Assembly: GCF_017115085.1 (NCBI RefSeq)
Contig: NZ_JABXKJ010000267.1
Location: 1-64,000 of the forward strand
Direction of reading: 5' to 3'
DNA: 64,000 bases
DNA from: Nostoc sp. NMS7
Lineage (GTDB): Bacteria > Cyanobacteriota > Cyanobacteriia > Cyanobacteriales > Nostocaceae
Both the position numbers and the translations under genes were made by a program. The notes beneath the pieces are model-generated. The model saw only the letters and a program-made list of their open reading frames with translations. It was not told the DNA's origin and made no database searches. This document shows, in pieces, positions 28,307 through 37,131 of this stretch. How positions within the stretch are numbered: the first letter of the stretch is position 1; each line of letters opens with the position of its first letter.

Positions 28307-28675
28307 TCAGACCTTCTGCATATTTCTACTGATCGGGTCAAAACCTCTAGAAAACCGCGTGCTTTCATCGTAGTAAGCGCCAGTCAGATTCGCTCCATAC
28401 AACTTGGCATAGTTGAGTTTGGCTCCCCGGAGATTTGCTTCATTCAGTTTGACACCGCTCAAATTAGCTTTGGTCAAGTTCGCTTGGGCTAAATTAGCTC
28501 TACTCAAATCTGCTCCCCAGAGTTTAGCTTTAGCTAGGTTAGCTCCACTCAAGTCAGATCCCCATAAATTGATTCCAGGCAAATAAGCTCCAATCAGCTT
28601 GTCCCGACTTAAATTGATCGCTGGAAAATATCTTTCCCCGGCGGCAAAACGCCTTTTTAATTCTTCAGCATTCAT
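28307..28675 (-). CDS. Pentapeptide repeat protein
   Basis: Small pentapeptide-repeat protein of 122 aa. From about residue 22 the A(D/N)LxX rhythm is continuous: SRDKLIGAYLPGINLWGSDL, SGANLAKAKLWGADLSRANL, AQANLTKANLSGVKLNEANL, RGAKLNYAKLYGANLTGAYY. About 14-15 pentapeptides would form a short right-handed beta-helix. No signal peptide. Its ATG overlaps the end of the upstream hypothetical gene by 11 bp, so the two are an operon. Function unknown, as for most cyanobacterial members. Confidence 0.9.
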   Translation of the reverse strand: MNAEELKRRFAAGERYFPAINLSRDKLIGAYLPGINLWGSDLSGANLAKAKLWGADLSRANLAQANLTKANLSGVKLNEANLRGAKLNYAKLYGANLTGAYYDESTRFSRGFDPISRNMQKV

Positions 28676-28988
28676 GCGACGCGTTGACCTTCCTTAGCAA
28701 TACAGAAGTTATTTGTTCCCATTCCTGACTTAGTTCTCCTAAAAATTCTGGCTGACCACTGCGTTGATACCAAAAACGGGCATTGTTCAAATCGCCTTCT
28801 TTGCGGTGCAGGTAAGCATGAATCCGGGCACTATCGGCATCGCTGGCATTTGCAACTATTTCATGAGCTTTGCTCCAATCACCTTTCTTGTCATACCACA
28901 TTGCTTGCAGTCCTTTTGGCAGTGTCTGAGGACATGGGCGCTGCTTTTCGATCAATTGCAGGAATTCCTCTGTATTCACCATCGCCAC
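28665..28988 (-). CDS. Conserved cyanobacterial hypothetical protein
   Basis: Protein of 107 aa that resembles a small cyanobacterial family with the pattern LIEKxxPCPxxLPxxLQAMWYDxKGDWxKAHEIV followed by AYLHRKEGDLxNARFWYxRxGxP. Two TPR-like helix pairs are probable (DWSKAHEIVANASD and GDLNNARFWYQRSGQP). No catalytic motif recognised. It is the first gene of a two-gene operon with the pentapeptide repeat protein; an adaptor role is possible but unsupported. Confidence 0.75.
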   Translation of the reverse strand: MAMVNTEEFLQLIEKQRPCPQTLPKGLQAMWYDKKGDWSKAHEIVANASDADSARIHAYLHRKEGDLNNARFWYQRSGQPEFLGELSQEWEQITSVLLRKVNASHEC

Positions 28989-29039
28989 CCAACAAGAATC
29001 AAACTTCTATTTCTAAGATACTCCTCAGCTTGAGGTTAA

Positions 29040-29365
29040 GGGGAGTAAGAATTTTAGATTTTAGACTTTCCTGCGGAACGCTACGCGAACGGCGTGAGCG
29101 CTCAGTCGAACGCTTTTGGATTAAAGAATTGAAATTTAATCCAAAATCGTCAATCCCTTTTAAGTAGAGCGGTGTGAATAATTCAAGGTTTGTAGTCAGG
29201 ACTTTACTCCTCATTTGAGGGCTGTTCGCGTTGGCGGAGCCTCTCGTAGAGAAGCGTTCCCGCAGGGTAGCCCTCTCTACGAGACCCTTCTCTACGAGAC
29301 GCTACGCGTAGCTTGCTTCCACGAAGTGGTACGGCAAGCTCAGGGCATCGCGCTACGCGAACACT
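29040..29365. repeat. Cluster of small dispersed palindromic repeats
   Basis: The 432-bp gap 28989-29420 has no credible gene. It contains several short sequences seen across Nostoc genomes: GGAACGCTACGCGAACGG near 29075, TCTCGTAGAGAAGCG near 29250, CTCTCTACGAGACCC and TCTACGAGACGCTACGCG near 29271-29308, and CATCGCGCTACGCGAAC near 29346. They look like nested insertions. Frames across the cluster are by-products. Confidence 0.6.
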
Positions 29366-29420
29366 ACGAACTCATCTCAAGATTTTTTACATTACTTAAT
29401 CTACTTTGATTTATTCTCGC

Positions 29421-29951
29421 CTACTTAACTCGAATAAGTTCAAACTCGAAAGTACTGATCAAACGGTCATCAATATAGACCTCTATTCTATGCTTACCAA
29501 CCGGATCGCCAGCAGCGATCGTCCAAAAATTCTCAATCACACCCCCTGGAGCCGACTGTGTGCGCCGTATCACAGATGTAGTGCCGTCTGCTGATATTGA
29601 GAAGTTTTCACCGTTATCTGTACCCCAACTTTCTGGAGGTTTTGGTAAACGTAAGACTTCGCGCCATTTCACTTCACCTTGGTAATCTTTGAGTTTAATC
29701 CGCCAGCCGTAGCTTTTTCCTTCCTGAAGTGGCACTCTTGTTGTCTGGAAAATGCTAACGTTACCTTTGGAGTCAACTCTCTTCAGCCCAAACTCGGCGG
29801 TACTAACAGTAATCTGTTTTGTATGCGTTGGCGCAGGAGATGATATAGGATTTTCTAGTAAAACAGAACTAGCGTTGATTGGCTGACAACCTATGACCCC
29901 AGATATTAGCCAAGAAGAAGCTAGCACAATAGTAGTAAGCCAAATTCTCAT
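29421..29951 (-). CDS. Putative lipoprotein, hypothetical
   Basis: Hypothetical protein of 176 aa with an N-terminal hydrophobic segment (IWLTTIVLASSWLISGVIGC) ending in a lipobox-like VIGC, so probably a lipoprotein with Cys22 as the lipid anchor. The mature region is polar with beta-rich character: GKSYGWRIKLKDYQGEVKWR, VLRLPKPPESWGTDNG, WTIAAGDPVGKHRIEVYIDD. No known domain recognised. It stands between a repeat cluster and the possible nuclease at 30118, both separated by gaps. Confidence 0.7.
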   Translation of the reverse strand: MRIWLTTIVLASSWLISGVIGCQPINASSVLLENPISSPAPTHTKQITVSTAEFGLKRVDSKGNVSIFQTTRVPLQEGKSYGWRIKLKDYQGEVKWREVLRLPKPPESWGTDNGENFSISADGTTSVIRRTQSAPGGVIENFWTIAAGDPVGKHRIEVYIDDRLISTFEFELIRVK

Positions 29952-30117
29952 TAGTATGTTTTTCCTGTCAAACTTTAGTACTTATTCAAGTAATTTGACA
30001 TATTTTCCGGGTCAAGGTGATCTATGGTTGGACAAAGATGAAATTGCGAGAGTGAATCTGGCGGATTTAACCGATAAAATCACCGTAAAAAGTATACTTG
30101 AGTCAAAGATCAACCTT

Positions 30118-30708
30118 TCAAATTAACCTTCCCTCAAACTTTGATCCATCTTGATGAGATAAAAGTTTTTCAGTGCTGTGATAACTTCTTCGCCATTTTT
30201 CGAGCTGATCTATAGATATTGATTTAGATGTGACGTTCACACCATTTCCTCGCCAAGCAAGTTCTGAATCTGTTGTGAAAACCCCGCACTCTAATTGATC
30301 TAGCCTCATATTCCAATATTCACTAAATCGTCCTTTTAAAGTTATAACTTGCTCAAATACCTTATTTCTGTGTTTATTTCTTCTTTTTCTTTCTGTCGCT
30401 CCGGTTGCTTCTGTATCAATAAACTTAGTTTCAATTAAAAACAGACTACCTTTAAAGGTCAGGAAAACAAAATCACACTTCCCTAAATCTGTATAATCTG
30501 AAATTGGGGATTTTTCAAATAACAGCAATTCAGCGCACGAGGGAAACAACTCTTTAATATTCAGAAATAAATAAGCTTGCAATAGAAGTTCCTTATCATA
30601 AGGAAACAGAATCACTCCTTCAAAAAATTTTTGAATGTCCTCATGAGTTTGCGGTTGAATTTTTTTACAGTATGAAACAAATTTCTGTAGCTCGTTTACG
30701 ATCATCAA
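30118..30708 (-). CDS. Hypothetical protein with possible PD-(D/E)XK nuclease core
   Basis: Protein of 196 aa, not recognised as a named family. The middle reads YTDLGKCDFVFLTFKGSLFL then IETKFIDTEATG. An Asp, a beta-strand, and a Glu-x-Lys about 14 residues later match the PD-(D/E)XK nuclease core (restriction-endonuclease fold). A following basic helix (ERKRRNKHRNKVFEQV) has a Gln, as often seen in that fold. The N-terminal 70 residues are helical. No methyltransferase or partner gene is adjacent. The nuclease assignment is inference from motif spacing alone. Confidence 0.6.
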   Translation of the reverse strand: MMIVNELQKFVSYCKKIQPQTHEDIQKFFEGVILFPYDKELLLQAYLFLNIKELFPSCAELLLFEKSPISDYTDLGKCDFVFLTFKGSLFLIETKFIDTEATGATERKRRNKHRNKVFEQVITLKGRFSEYWNMRLDQLECGVFTTDSELAWRGNGVNVTSKSISIDQLEKWRRSYHSTEKLLSHQDGSKFEGRLI

Positions 30709-30907
30709 GTTCTAACTCCTTCCCCCGGTCGCAGCCTTGAGGGTATTAGCATAAAAAGATACCACTCCCTCAAGGAAAATATCATCCGCATAAGTAACTA
30801 AAAAAACTATGAAGCTCTTGCATATTTAAGGCTATTTACTGTTGACAGTTGGGTAAAACTAATTTTTAACCTGTTTTTCAGTATTAATAGACTTTTTACT
30901 CCTGGTG

Positions 30908-32260
30908 TCAGCTACCAGTCAGCGATTTTAGATGAGCAGTAAAACTGGCGTTTTGCAAAGCTTGAACAGTTATTCTAGAATCTTGTACGCAAAATTGCCA
31001 ACCCAAGCGAACAAGTTTACGAGAATTTTCAGTTTGGATAATTCCAATCACTGGCATTTTTGCCTTTTCTTTGTCTCCTGACTGTTCTTGCAAAATTGTT
31101 TTCAAGTGATGTAGGTAATCGATATTATTTGCTTGCTGCGGATTTAACTCCACCATCACCATTTGTACTGTTTCCACCGGTTCTGCATCTTCAAGAATAA
31201 ATTGAGTTTGTTCGTCGCGTCGATCTACTTTTCCCCAAATAATCAATCTAGTATCAACTACGAGTAGGGAACTAATGCGTTCATAGGTTTTAGGAAAAAC
31301 TACAGCTTCGGTTTGTGTAGTTAAGTCTTCTATTTGCAAAATTGCCATCTGATCGCCTTTTTTAGTAACCACTTTTTTGACATTATTCAATATTACAACT
31401 GCACAAAGCCTTATTTCTTCCTTTTGTTCGCCCAGTTGCGAAAGGTTAATTGGAGTCAAAAGTGGTGCTATTTTTCGTAAGGATTTCAGGGGATGATCTG
31501 ATACATAAAAGCCTAATAATTCTTTCTCTTTCTGCAACTTTTCCTGTGGGGTAAAATCCATTACAGGTTGAGATTTAGGAGCAGTTTCAAAGACATTATT
31601 TGCTCTTTTATTCTGAGTCGAAGAAAATCCGTCGCCTAATAAATCCAAGAGATTCCCTTGACCACTAGCTCTGTCTTTAGCGCGAGATTGTGCCCAATCA
31701 TACACTAATTCTAAGTCGTTAATTAACTGTTGGCGGTTGGGTTGAATTTTGTCAAAGCCTCCACAGTAAATCAGTGACTCTAGAGTGCGGCGGTTAACAG
31801 CCCGTAAATCGACGCGATCGCAAAAATCAGCAAGGGATTTAAATTCTCCTGTCTGATCTCTCGCCTCCAAAATACAGGCGATCGCATTCTGTCCCACGTT
31901 ACGCACCGCCGAAAATCCAAACAGAATTTTTCCCAATGTCGGCGTAAAATCAACACCAGAACGATTAATATCTGGCGGGTCTATGGAAATAGCCATATTT
32001 GTACAGTTAGTAATATATCTCTGTACCTTATCGGTATCACCACTGTTAGCCGTTAACAGCGCCGCCATATATTCTAATGGGTAATTAGCTTTTAAATATG
32101 CTGTTTGATAAGTTACATAACCATAAGCAGTCGAATGGGATTTATTGAAACAATTGGAAGCTATTAAGCCATTTTTGACCGCAAAATTATGGTCACGCTC
32201 AACCCCAATGTCATAGACATTTTCTTTACCTAAATATTTACGTGTGGCTATTTTGATCAT
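30908..32260 (-). CDS. dnaE: DNA polymerase III alpha subunit, C-terminal half, with N-terminal split-intein IntC
   Basis: C-terminal half of the split replicative polymerase of cyanobacteria. Residues 1-36 (MIKIATRKYLGKENVYDIG, VERDHNFAVKNGLIASN) are the C-terminal fragment of the DnaE intein. The +1 residue is Cys37 in CFNKSHSTAYGYV, the extein. After trans-splicing with the distant DnaE-N/IntN product, the full polymerase is made. From memory, the intein differs from the well-studied Nostoc punctiforme IntC at only about three positions. The extein continues with polymerase, HhH (GFSAVRNVGQNAIACILEAR) and OB domains (VVTKKGDQMAILQIEDLTTQ). Total 450 aa, the normal size for this half. Confidence 0.97.
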   Translation of the reverse strand: MIKIATRKYLGKENVYDIGVERDHNFAVKNGLIASNCFNKSHSTAYGYVTYQTAYLKANYPLEYMAALLTANSGDTDKVQRYITNCTNMAISIDPPDINRSGVDFTPTLGKILFGFSAVRNVGQNAIACILEARDQTGEFKSLADFCDRVDLRAVNRRTLESLIYCGGFDKIQPNRQQLINDLELVYDWAQSRAKDRASGQGNLLDLLGDGFSSTQNKRANNVFETAPKSQPVMDFTPQEKLQKEKELLGFYVSDHPLKSLRKIAPLLTPINLSQLGEQKEEIRLCAVVILNNVKKVVTKKGDQMAILQIEDLTTQTEAVVFPKTYERISSLLVVDTRLIIWGKVDRRDEQTQFILEDAEPVETVQMVMVELNPQQANNIDYLHHLKTILQEQSGDKEKAKMPVIGIIQTENSRKLVRLGWQFCVQDSRITVQALQNASFTAHLKSLTGS

Positions 32261-32519
32261 CCTAACCTATCCCCGAAAAAAAAAATTGCTAAATTAATTA
32301 ATTGAGAAAATAATCAAAATTGTAGCTGTATTGATACCTATAATACAAAATTATATCACTAGAAAACACTGCTATACTTTTGCACAAAACTAGCCAAAAT
32401 ATATCAAAACTTTGGTAAACTCTTAGATAGACGGTTAATAGCCGTATAATTGCTGTTTTTAAAGTTTATTAAATACATTCCAATAGATATTAATCCGGTT
32501 AGTCAGATGCCTGGGGAGT

Positions 32520-32594
32520 GGAAAAGAAGCTCTTGAACTCTTAGCTGGGGTAAAAAAGTTTACCTTTGAGTACTCCGCCCCTCTGCTTCTTTCC
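32520..32594. repeat. Inverted repeat in the 395-bp dnaE/SGNH gap
   Basis: GGAAAAGAAGC on the left pairs with GCTTCTTTCC on the right, enclosing about 54 bp, in the shape of a small MITE. The remainder of the gap 32261-32655 is AT-rich and presumably holds the dnaE promoter; no clear signal was identified. Confidence 0.45.
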
Positions 32595-32655
32595 AATGCC
32601 CAATGCGTCAGTTACTATCGTTAAAAAGCAACTCAGTATAAGAGGGTGTCGGTAG

Positions 32656-33615
32656 GTGAAAGTAGCGCTGATCGTAATTTTGGCGGTAGTTGTAGGATTG
32701 TTTGTGGTAGTCGAGATCGGACTGCGATCGCTCTTTGGCTTTGGCAATCCCCTGATTTACATTGGCGATGAGCAGATTGGTTATTTATTGGCTCCTAACC
32801 AGCATACCCGTCGTTTTGGTAATCGCATTGAAATTAATCAGTATTCGATGCGAGGTAGTCCGATCAAAAAGACACCTGCACCTTCTGGGCTGCGAGTTTT
32901 ACTGTTAGGTGATTCAATTGCTAATGGCGGCTGGTGGACAGATCAGACTAATACAATATCCAGCCTGATGATGCGTTCTCTGGCATCATCCACTAATAGT
33001 AATTATCAGGAAGTAGAAGTATTGAATGCTTCAGCTAACTCTTGGGGTCCAAGGAACGAATTAGCTTATTTACAGAAGTTTAGCAATTTCAACGCGCAAG
33101 TAGTAGTGTTATTAATTAATACTGATGATTTGTTTGCTACTCCTCCCACCTCTTTCCCGGTAGGACGCGATCGCAACTATCCCGATAGTAAACCTCCCCT
33201 AGCATTAGTGGAAGTGTGGCAACGTTATATCGTCAAACAAAAGCCAATTCCCGAAATGAAAGCAGTGCATAATGAAGCAGGCGATCGCATTGGGATTAAT
33301 CTGGAGGCGATCGGCAAAATTCAAGCCTTGAACCGCCAAACCAACAGCCAATTTCTACTAGTCATGACTCCCTTACTGCGAGAAATTGGTCAACCAGGCC
33401 CCCGCGATTATGAAATTAAAGCCCGCCAGCGCTTAAACGATTTTACCAAAGCAGAGCAAATTAACTATATAGACTTTTTACCGATATTCAATTCAACCAC
33501 CAACCCGCAAGGTTTATATCACGATCACATTCACCTCAACTTGCAAGGTAATAAATTTGTCACTGAAGTTATGGAGCGATCGCTTTTGGAAATACTGGCG
33601 AAGATGTCAATATAA
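32656..33615 (+). CDS. SGNH/GDSL-family hydrolase, membrane-anchored
   Basis: Protein of 319 aa with an N-terminal membrane anchor (VALIVILAVVVGLFVVVEIG) and an SGNH esterase/acetyltransferase-like domain. Block I is RVLLLGDSIANGG (Ser nucleophile). Further in come VLNASANSWGPRNELAYL and VVVLLINTDD. Block V carries the catalytic Asp-His in LYHDHIHLNLQG. Such enzymes deacylate lipids or polysaccharides; the substrate here is unknown. The start is a GTG at 32656, with GGTAGG close upstream. It is a single gene. Confidence 0.82.
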   Translation: MKVALIVILAVVVGLFVVVEIGLRSLFGFGNPLIYIGDEQIGYLLAPNQHTRRFGNRIEINQYSMRGSPIKKTPAPSGLRVLLLGDSIANGGWWTDQTNTISSLMMRSLASSTNSNYQEVEVLNASANSWGPRNELAYLQKFSNFNAQVVVLLINTDDLFATPPTSFPVGRDRNYPDSKPPLALVEVWQRYIVKQKPIPEMKAVHNEAGDRIGINLEAIGKIQALNRQTNSQFLLVMTPLLREIGQPGPRDYEIKARQRLNDFTKAEQINYIDFLPIFNSTTNPQGLYHDHIHLNLQGNKFVTEVMERSLLEILAKMSI

Positions 33616-33690
33616 TTCATAATTTATAATTAATAATTCCTAATTTCAAGAGCGTGTGAGCTTCTGAACTATCCATTTTATATTAGTAAA

Positions 33691-34791
33691 TTAAACAATA
33701 TGCTGAAAGATCACTTTTAGTAAATCTCCTTGTGTAAAAGGCTTAGTTAAATAGCCAGATGCTCTGACCATCCTAGCTTTAGCTCTATCTATAAACCCGA
33801 CTTTTTCTGACACCATAATCACAGGTGTATTTTTAAAATGTGAGTGTTTACGCAGCAAAGAGCAGAGTTCATATCCATTTAAATTAGGCATCGAAATATT
33901 CAACAAAATTATGTCGGGTTTTATGCGAATAATCTGCATTAAAGCCTCTAAAGAATCATTGACTCCGACAACAGAAAAGGTTTGCTCATCTAAATAACTT
34001 TTAATATCATTTAATACCGTCAGACTGTCATCAATACAGAAGATTGTGTAGATTTTTTTGTCAGCAGGCGGTTGGATGATTCCCTGACCCCTATGTTCAT
34101 TAGTATTAATCGGGTAGGCTGCTGGTTTATAGCCATTTGTTCTAGGTAACTCTGGTGTAGTTTTGACTTTAGGTTGTAGCTGATTTATTTGGAACAATTG
34201 TGAGGGGTGCGATTGAGAACTTGGCGATGTCTGACGATAAACCGCTTCTCTTTCAGAGACGCCAACGCTTCGGGGCGTTTGACATCGTTCAACTAATAAG
34301 CGGAGATTTAGATGGCAAAACTTTGGCATGTCATCCAGAAAGCTTTCTGGAATAAATTCATAACTCCCTTCTTCTAAGTTCAAGAATGACTCTAGAACTT
34401 CTAGCGCCAATTGTTCTATCAGTATCGCCGCTTGAGAGGGACTGATATACTTCTGATTGACTAACCAGCAAATAGCCAGATAATCTGGGTTTGGTATTGC
34501 CTGATTCTCAATACCAGTTTCAAATATCGCGCGTAACTGTTCTTTGATTCCGTCAGGGAGAGTAGAAATTTGCTGACTCAAACGTTGCAAATTCCTGTAA
34601 AGCGGCTCAAACATTTTTTCTGAGTAGCAGGCATAAATTAGTTTACCCTCGTCCATATATATTGACCAAGAGCCTGACGTGCTAAACACCTGCAAACAAC
34701 CAGTAACCGACTTACCAGTGATTTTTTTCAACAGAGATAAAGGCTGGAGCTTTTGGAAAAATCTGTATCTACTAATCGGAAGTGTCTTCAT
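33691..34791 (-). CDS. PatA-like protein: DUF4388 (PATAN) domain plus C-terminal receiver
   Basis: Response-regulator-like protein of 366 aa, PatA type. The N-terminal PATAN/DUF4388 region (about 1-170) has LLKKITGKSVTGCLQVFSTS, WSIYMDEGKLIYACYSEK and a helical ALEVLESFLNLEEGSYEF part. A linker (about 175-245) precedes a receiver: FCIDDSLTVLNDI, IILLNISMPNLNGYELC, VIMVSEK, LTKPFTQ. The phosphoacceptor position carries Asn (codon AAT) instead of Asp, so normal phosphorylation is doubtful. The linker stretch ERCQTPRSVGVSEREAVYRQ is encoded by a sequence resembling a small dispersed repeat (34235-34285). PatA family members affect heterocyst pattern or motility. Confidence 0.85.
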   Translation of the reverse strand: MKTLPISRYRFFQKLQPLSLLKKITGKSVTGCLQVFSTSGSWSIYMDEGKLIYACYSEKMFEPLYRNLQRLSQQISTLPDGIKEQLRAIFETGIENQAIPNPDYLAICWLVNQKYISPSQAAILIEQLALEVLESFLNLEEGSYEFIPESFLDDMPKFCHLNLRLLVERCQTPRSVGVSEREAVYRQTSPSSQSHPSQLFQINQLQPKVKTTPELPRTNGYKPAAYPINTNEHRGQGIIQPPADKKIYTIFCIDDSLTVLNDIKSYLDEQTFSVVGVNDSLEALMQIIRIKPDIILLNISMPNLNGYELCSLLRKHSHFKNTPVIMVSEKVGFIDRAKARMVRASGYLTKPFTQGDLLKVIFQHIV

Positions 34792-36143
34792 TGGAATGGC
34801 TCTGGAATAAAATTAATATTTGCAGGCAAAATTAATGAATTACCTTTTCGCAATTCACCGCGACTTTCTTGGAAGTACTTTCAGATAAATATAGCGGTAA
34901 CAATTGAGTTAGTACAGAGATTCCACACCCCCCAACTCTTAATTCACCAATCTCTGTTAAGCTATAATCCACGAATTACAACTAAACCAATTCATGTTAT
35001 TGCCCAATAGCAAAATTGCCCGACTGGTTGCCAGGATATAGTATTTCAAAAATTAGATTGGTTTTCTGTATCTTTCGCTAATCTAGCCAATCTAACAATA
35101 ACTCAAGTGCCACGCACAGACAATTGGCTCTCGCCCATCAGTCACAAAAGCATCATTGTTATCCGTATTTGTCAGCCTAAAATTGTAGATACTTTAGTTC
35201 TCTTGCAAAATTTTTTTTACCCCTAATGCTAAAGTCTGGGGTGATCAAAATCTACTGTAATGTAGACAGAAATGGCTCTCAATCAAGGCTTTTAGCCTAT
35301 GTTTTTCTAGCCGTAACGTAGGTGGTTGGGTACTTTTCCAAGAAGTTTCTTCTTGAGGAGAACTTCATCAAGAGAAAAAGTATTATTAAAAACTAAGCAT
35401 TCCAAAAGTTCAATATCTTACTTAAGTTTGTGATTGTAGAGCAACTTTTAGTGTTGGGATTGGGCAAAATTATCACTTGCACAACAAACAAGAATGCTAA
35501 ACCTCCGACCAAGGATGAGTTAGCTGATAATTGCCGCCATGATGGTATGTGGTGAGATGCACAGGCGACCAAATCAGCAGAAGGGAATCTCTTCATAAGT
35601 ACTGGAAACGGGTTCTAATGTTGTGTGGGGCTAAATAAGTCACCCTGCACAATTTGGAGTGACAAATTCAAGAACTAATAGCGATGTTCTTGATTGGTAG
35701 TACAGACCTGCAAAATAGCTATTTTCAGCTAGATGGTAGATAAGAAGTAACGTACTCACTAAAATTCAGGTTACTATAGTTTTCAAAAAAGTTAGCAGAA
35801 ATATATAAACTTCATGATAAATAAGTAAAGTAAACATGAAAACTAATTAATAGCATCTTCCAGATAATTGTCATAAATATTTATTTTTTAGGATGTCCGG
35901 TAAGGCTGAAAATGTACAGTAAAAGATAATTTTGGATGGTTATTTAATTACACTTATAAATGAGTGAATCATTTTATGGTAGCAATTTGCCCGATAAATC
36001 TCAAGTTTTAAAAGTCACAAATATAAATACAAAAGTCGTAGACATGGTATTAATTAACCCATAAGATATATGTAGCAAAAAGACGCAAAGAATTTCTTTA
36101 CGTCTTGGGCGTGAGATTTAGAAGTAGATACTTCTCCATCTAC
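34792..36143. other. 1.35-kb gap without a recognised gene
   Basis: Short open frames (34753-35010 +, 35393-35596 -) lack family features. There is a small palindrome near 35338 (CAAGAAGTTTCTTCTTG) and a possible hairpin near 36079 (AAGACGCAAAG / CTTTACGTCTT) that could terminate the gene starting at 36635. Otherwise the stretch is AT-rich with no identified RNA gene. Confidence 0.5.
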
Positions 36144-36635
36144 TTAAAATTGCTCCCGCCAGCACCAGGTTAAAAGTGTGCCACCAGCCACCAGCTTAAC
36201 TACTTCTAGTAGCCAATAACCGCCGTGTAGTAAATTCATTGTGGATGGAATAGCAGCAGCAGCTTCAAATAGGTTGAGTTGAACTGCTATAGCGCACATC
36301 TGCGGAGTTAAGAAATAGGTGTCAAGCATCGCTATAGTTAGCAGCAGCACGGATAAAACAATACTGCCAATCCGCAAGTGATATTGGGTTTTGCTCAAAG
36401 CTAGTGCCCCAGTCAATACTACAGCAGCAGAGAATAATTCCATCCGATTGAAGTTCCAAAAAATCATATAGCCTGCTGTCGTAAAACCAGATTGGCTGAT
36501 CATTCCAGACAGATAAAGACTAGGCATGATTACCCAGTCTAAAACTAGACTAGCACTGATCCAAAAGCCCAAAGTCAATATGATCGCGGTTTGCCAAATT
36601 GGCCGTTTGAATTCCAGGTTAGAAATAGCAGTCAT
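36144..36635 (-). CDS. Four-TM conserved membrane protein
   Basis: Integral membrane protein of 163 aa with four hydrophobic segments: AIILTLGFWISASLVLDWVI, the AAVVLTGALAL region, IGSIVLSVLLLTIAMLDTYF, and GGYWLLEVVKLVAGGTLLTW. The placement of polar residues (LDWVIMPSLYLSGM, then YFLTPQM) resembles the DUF4149 type, but this is not certain. No signal peptide or catalytic motif. It is a single gene with a possible terminator near 36079. Function unknown. Confidence 0.7.
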   Translation of the reverse strand: MTAISNLEFKRPIWQTAIILTLGFWISASLVLDWVIMPSLYLSGMISQSGFTTAGYMIFWNFNRMELFSAAVVLTGALALSKTQYHLRIGSIVLSVLLLTIAMLDTYFLTPQMCAIAVQLNLFEAAAAIPSTMNLLHGGYWLLEVVKLVAGGTLLTWCWREQF

Positions 36636-37131
36636 ATAAATAATTGCATATGTTGTATTTCTTAGTGTCTAACTTAACCAGCAGTTTGACAAGAAATATC
36701 AACTAACCTTTACAAAGCGATCGCTTGTGAATATCTCACTTTTGTAAAAAGCTTTGTAAAACCTCACCCCAGCCCTTTCCGTGGGTTCGGAGAGGGAGCA
36801 AGAATCTTGTTTTTCATCTGGTATATTTGCTTTCACTAAGATGCTTCCAAGCGATCGCTCTTAATTCTGAACTCAATCCCAAGATTTTTTCAACTTAGTT
36901 AAGAAATATTAAGATATTTGGAAAATTAATTTAAATAATCCTCCAAGTGAACAGTGAAAAAGTACAGCTTAAAGACAATTTGTTTGCTTTGAGAATTGGT
37001 CAATAGCGATCGCAAAATTATTTGCCATGTGTCTTCTGCGCCTCTGTGGTTAGTTATTCCGTAGACTTGTGCGTAAGTCTTACTGTATTCCATGCAATTG
37101 AGAACCGTTATAGTAGGGGCACAGCAATGCT

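Noticed and set aside
28850-29214. ORFs on both strands within the 29-kb repeat cluster
   Set aside because: They cross dispersed palindromic repeats and overlap a real gene on the other strand; translations such as RERRERS are typical repeat products.
29893-30126. 77-aa plus-strand ORF starting inside the lipoprotein gene
   Set aside because: It overlaps the start of the 29421-29951 gene on the opposite strand, has no ribosome-binding site and no recognisable family.
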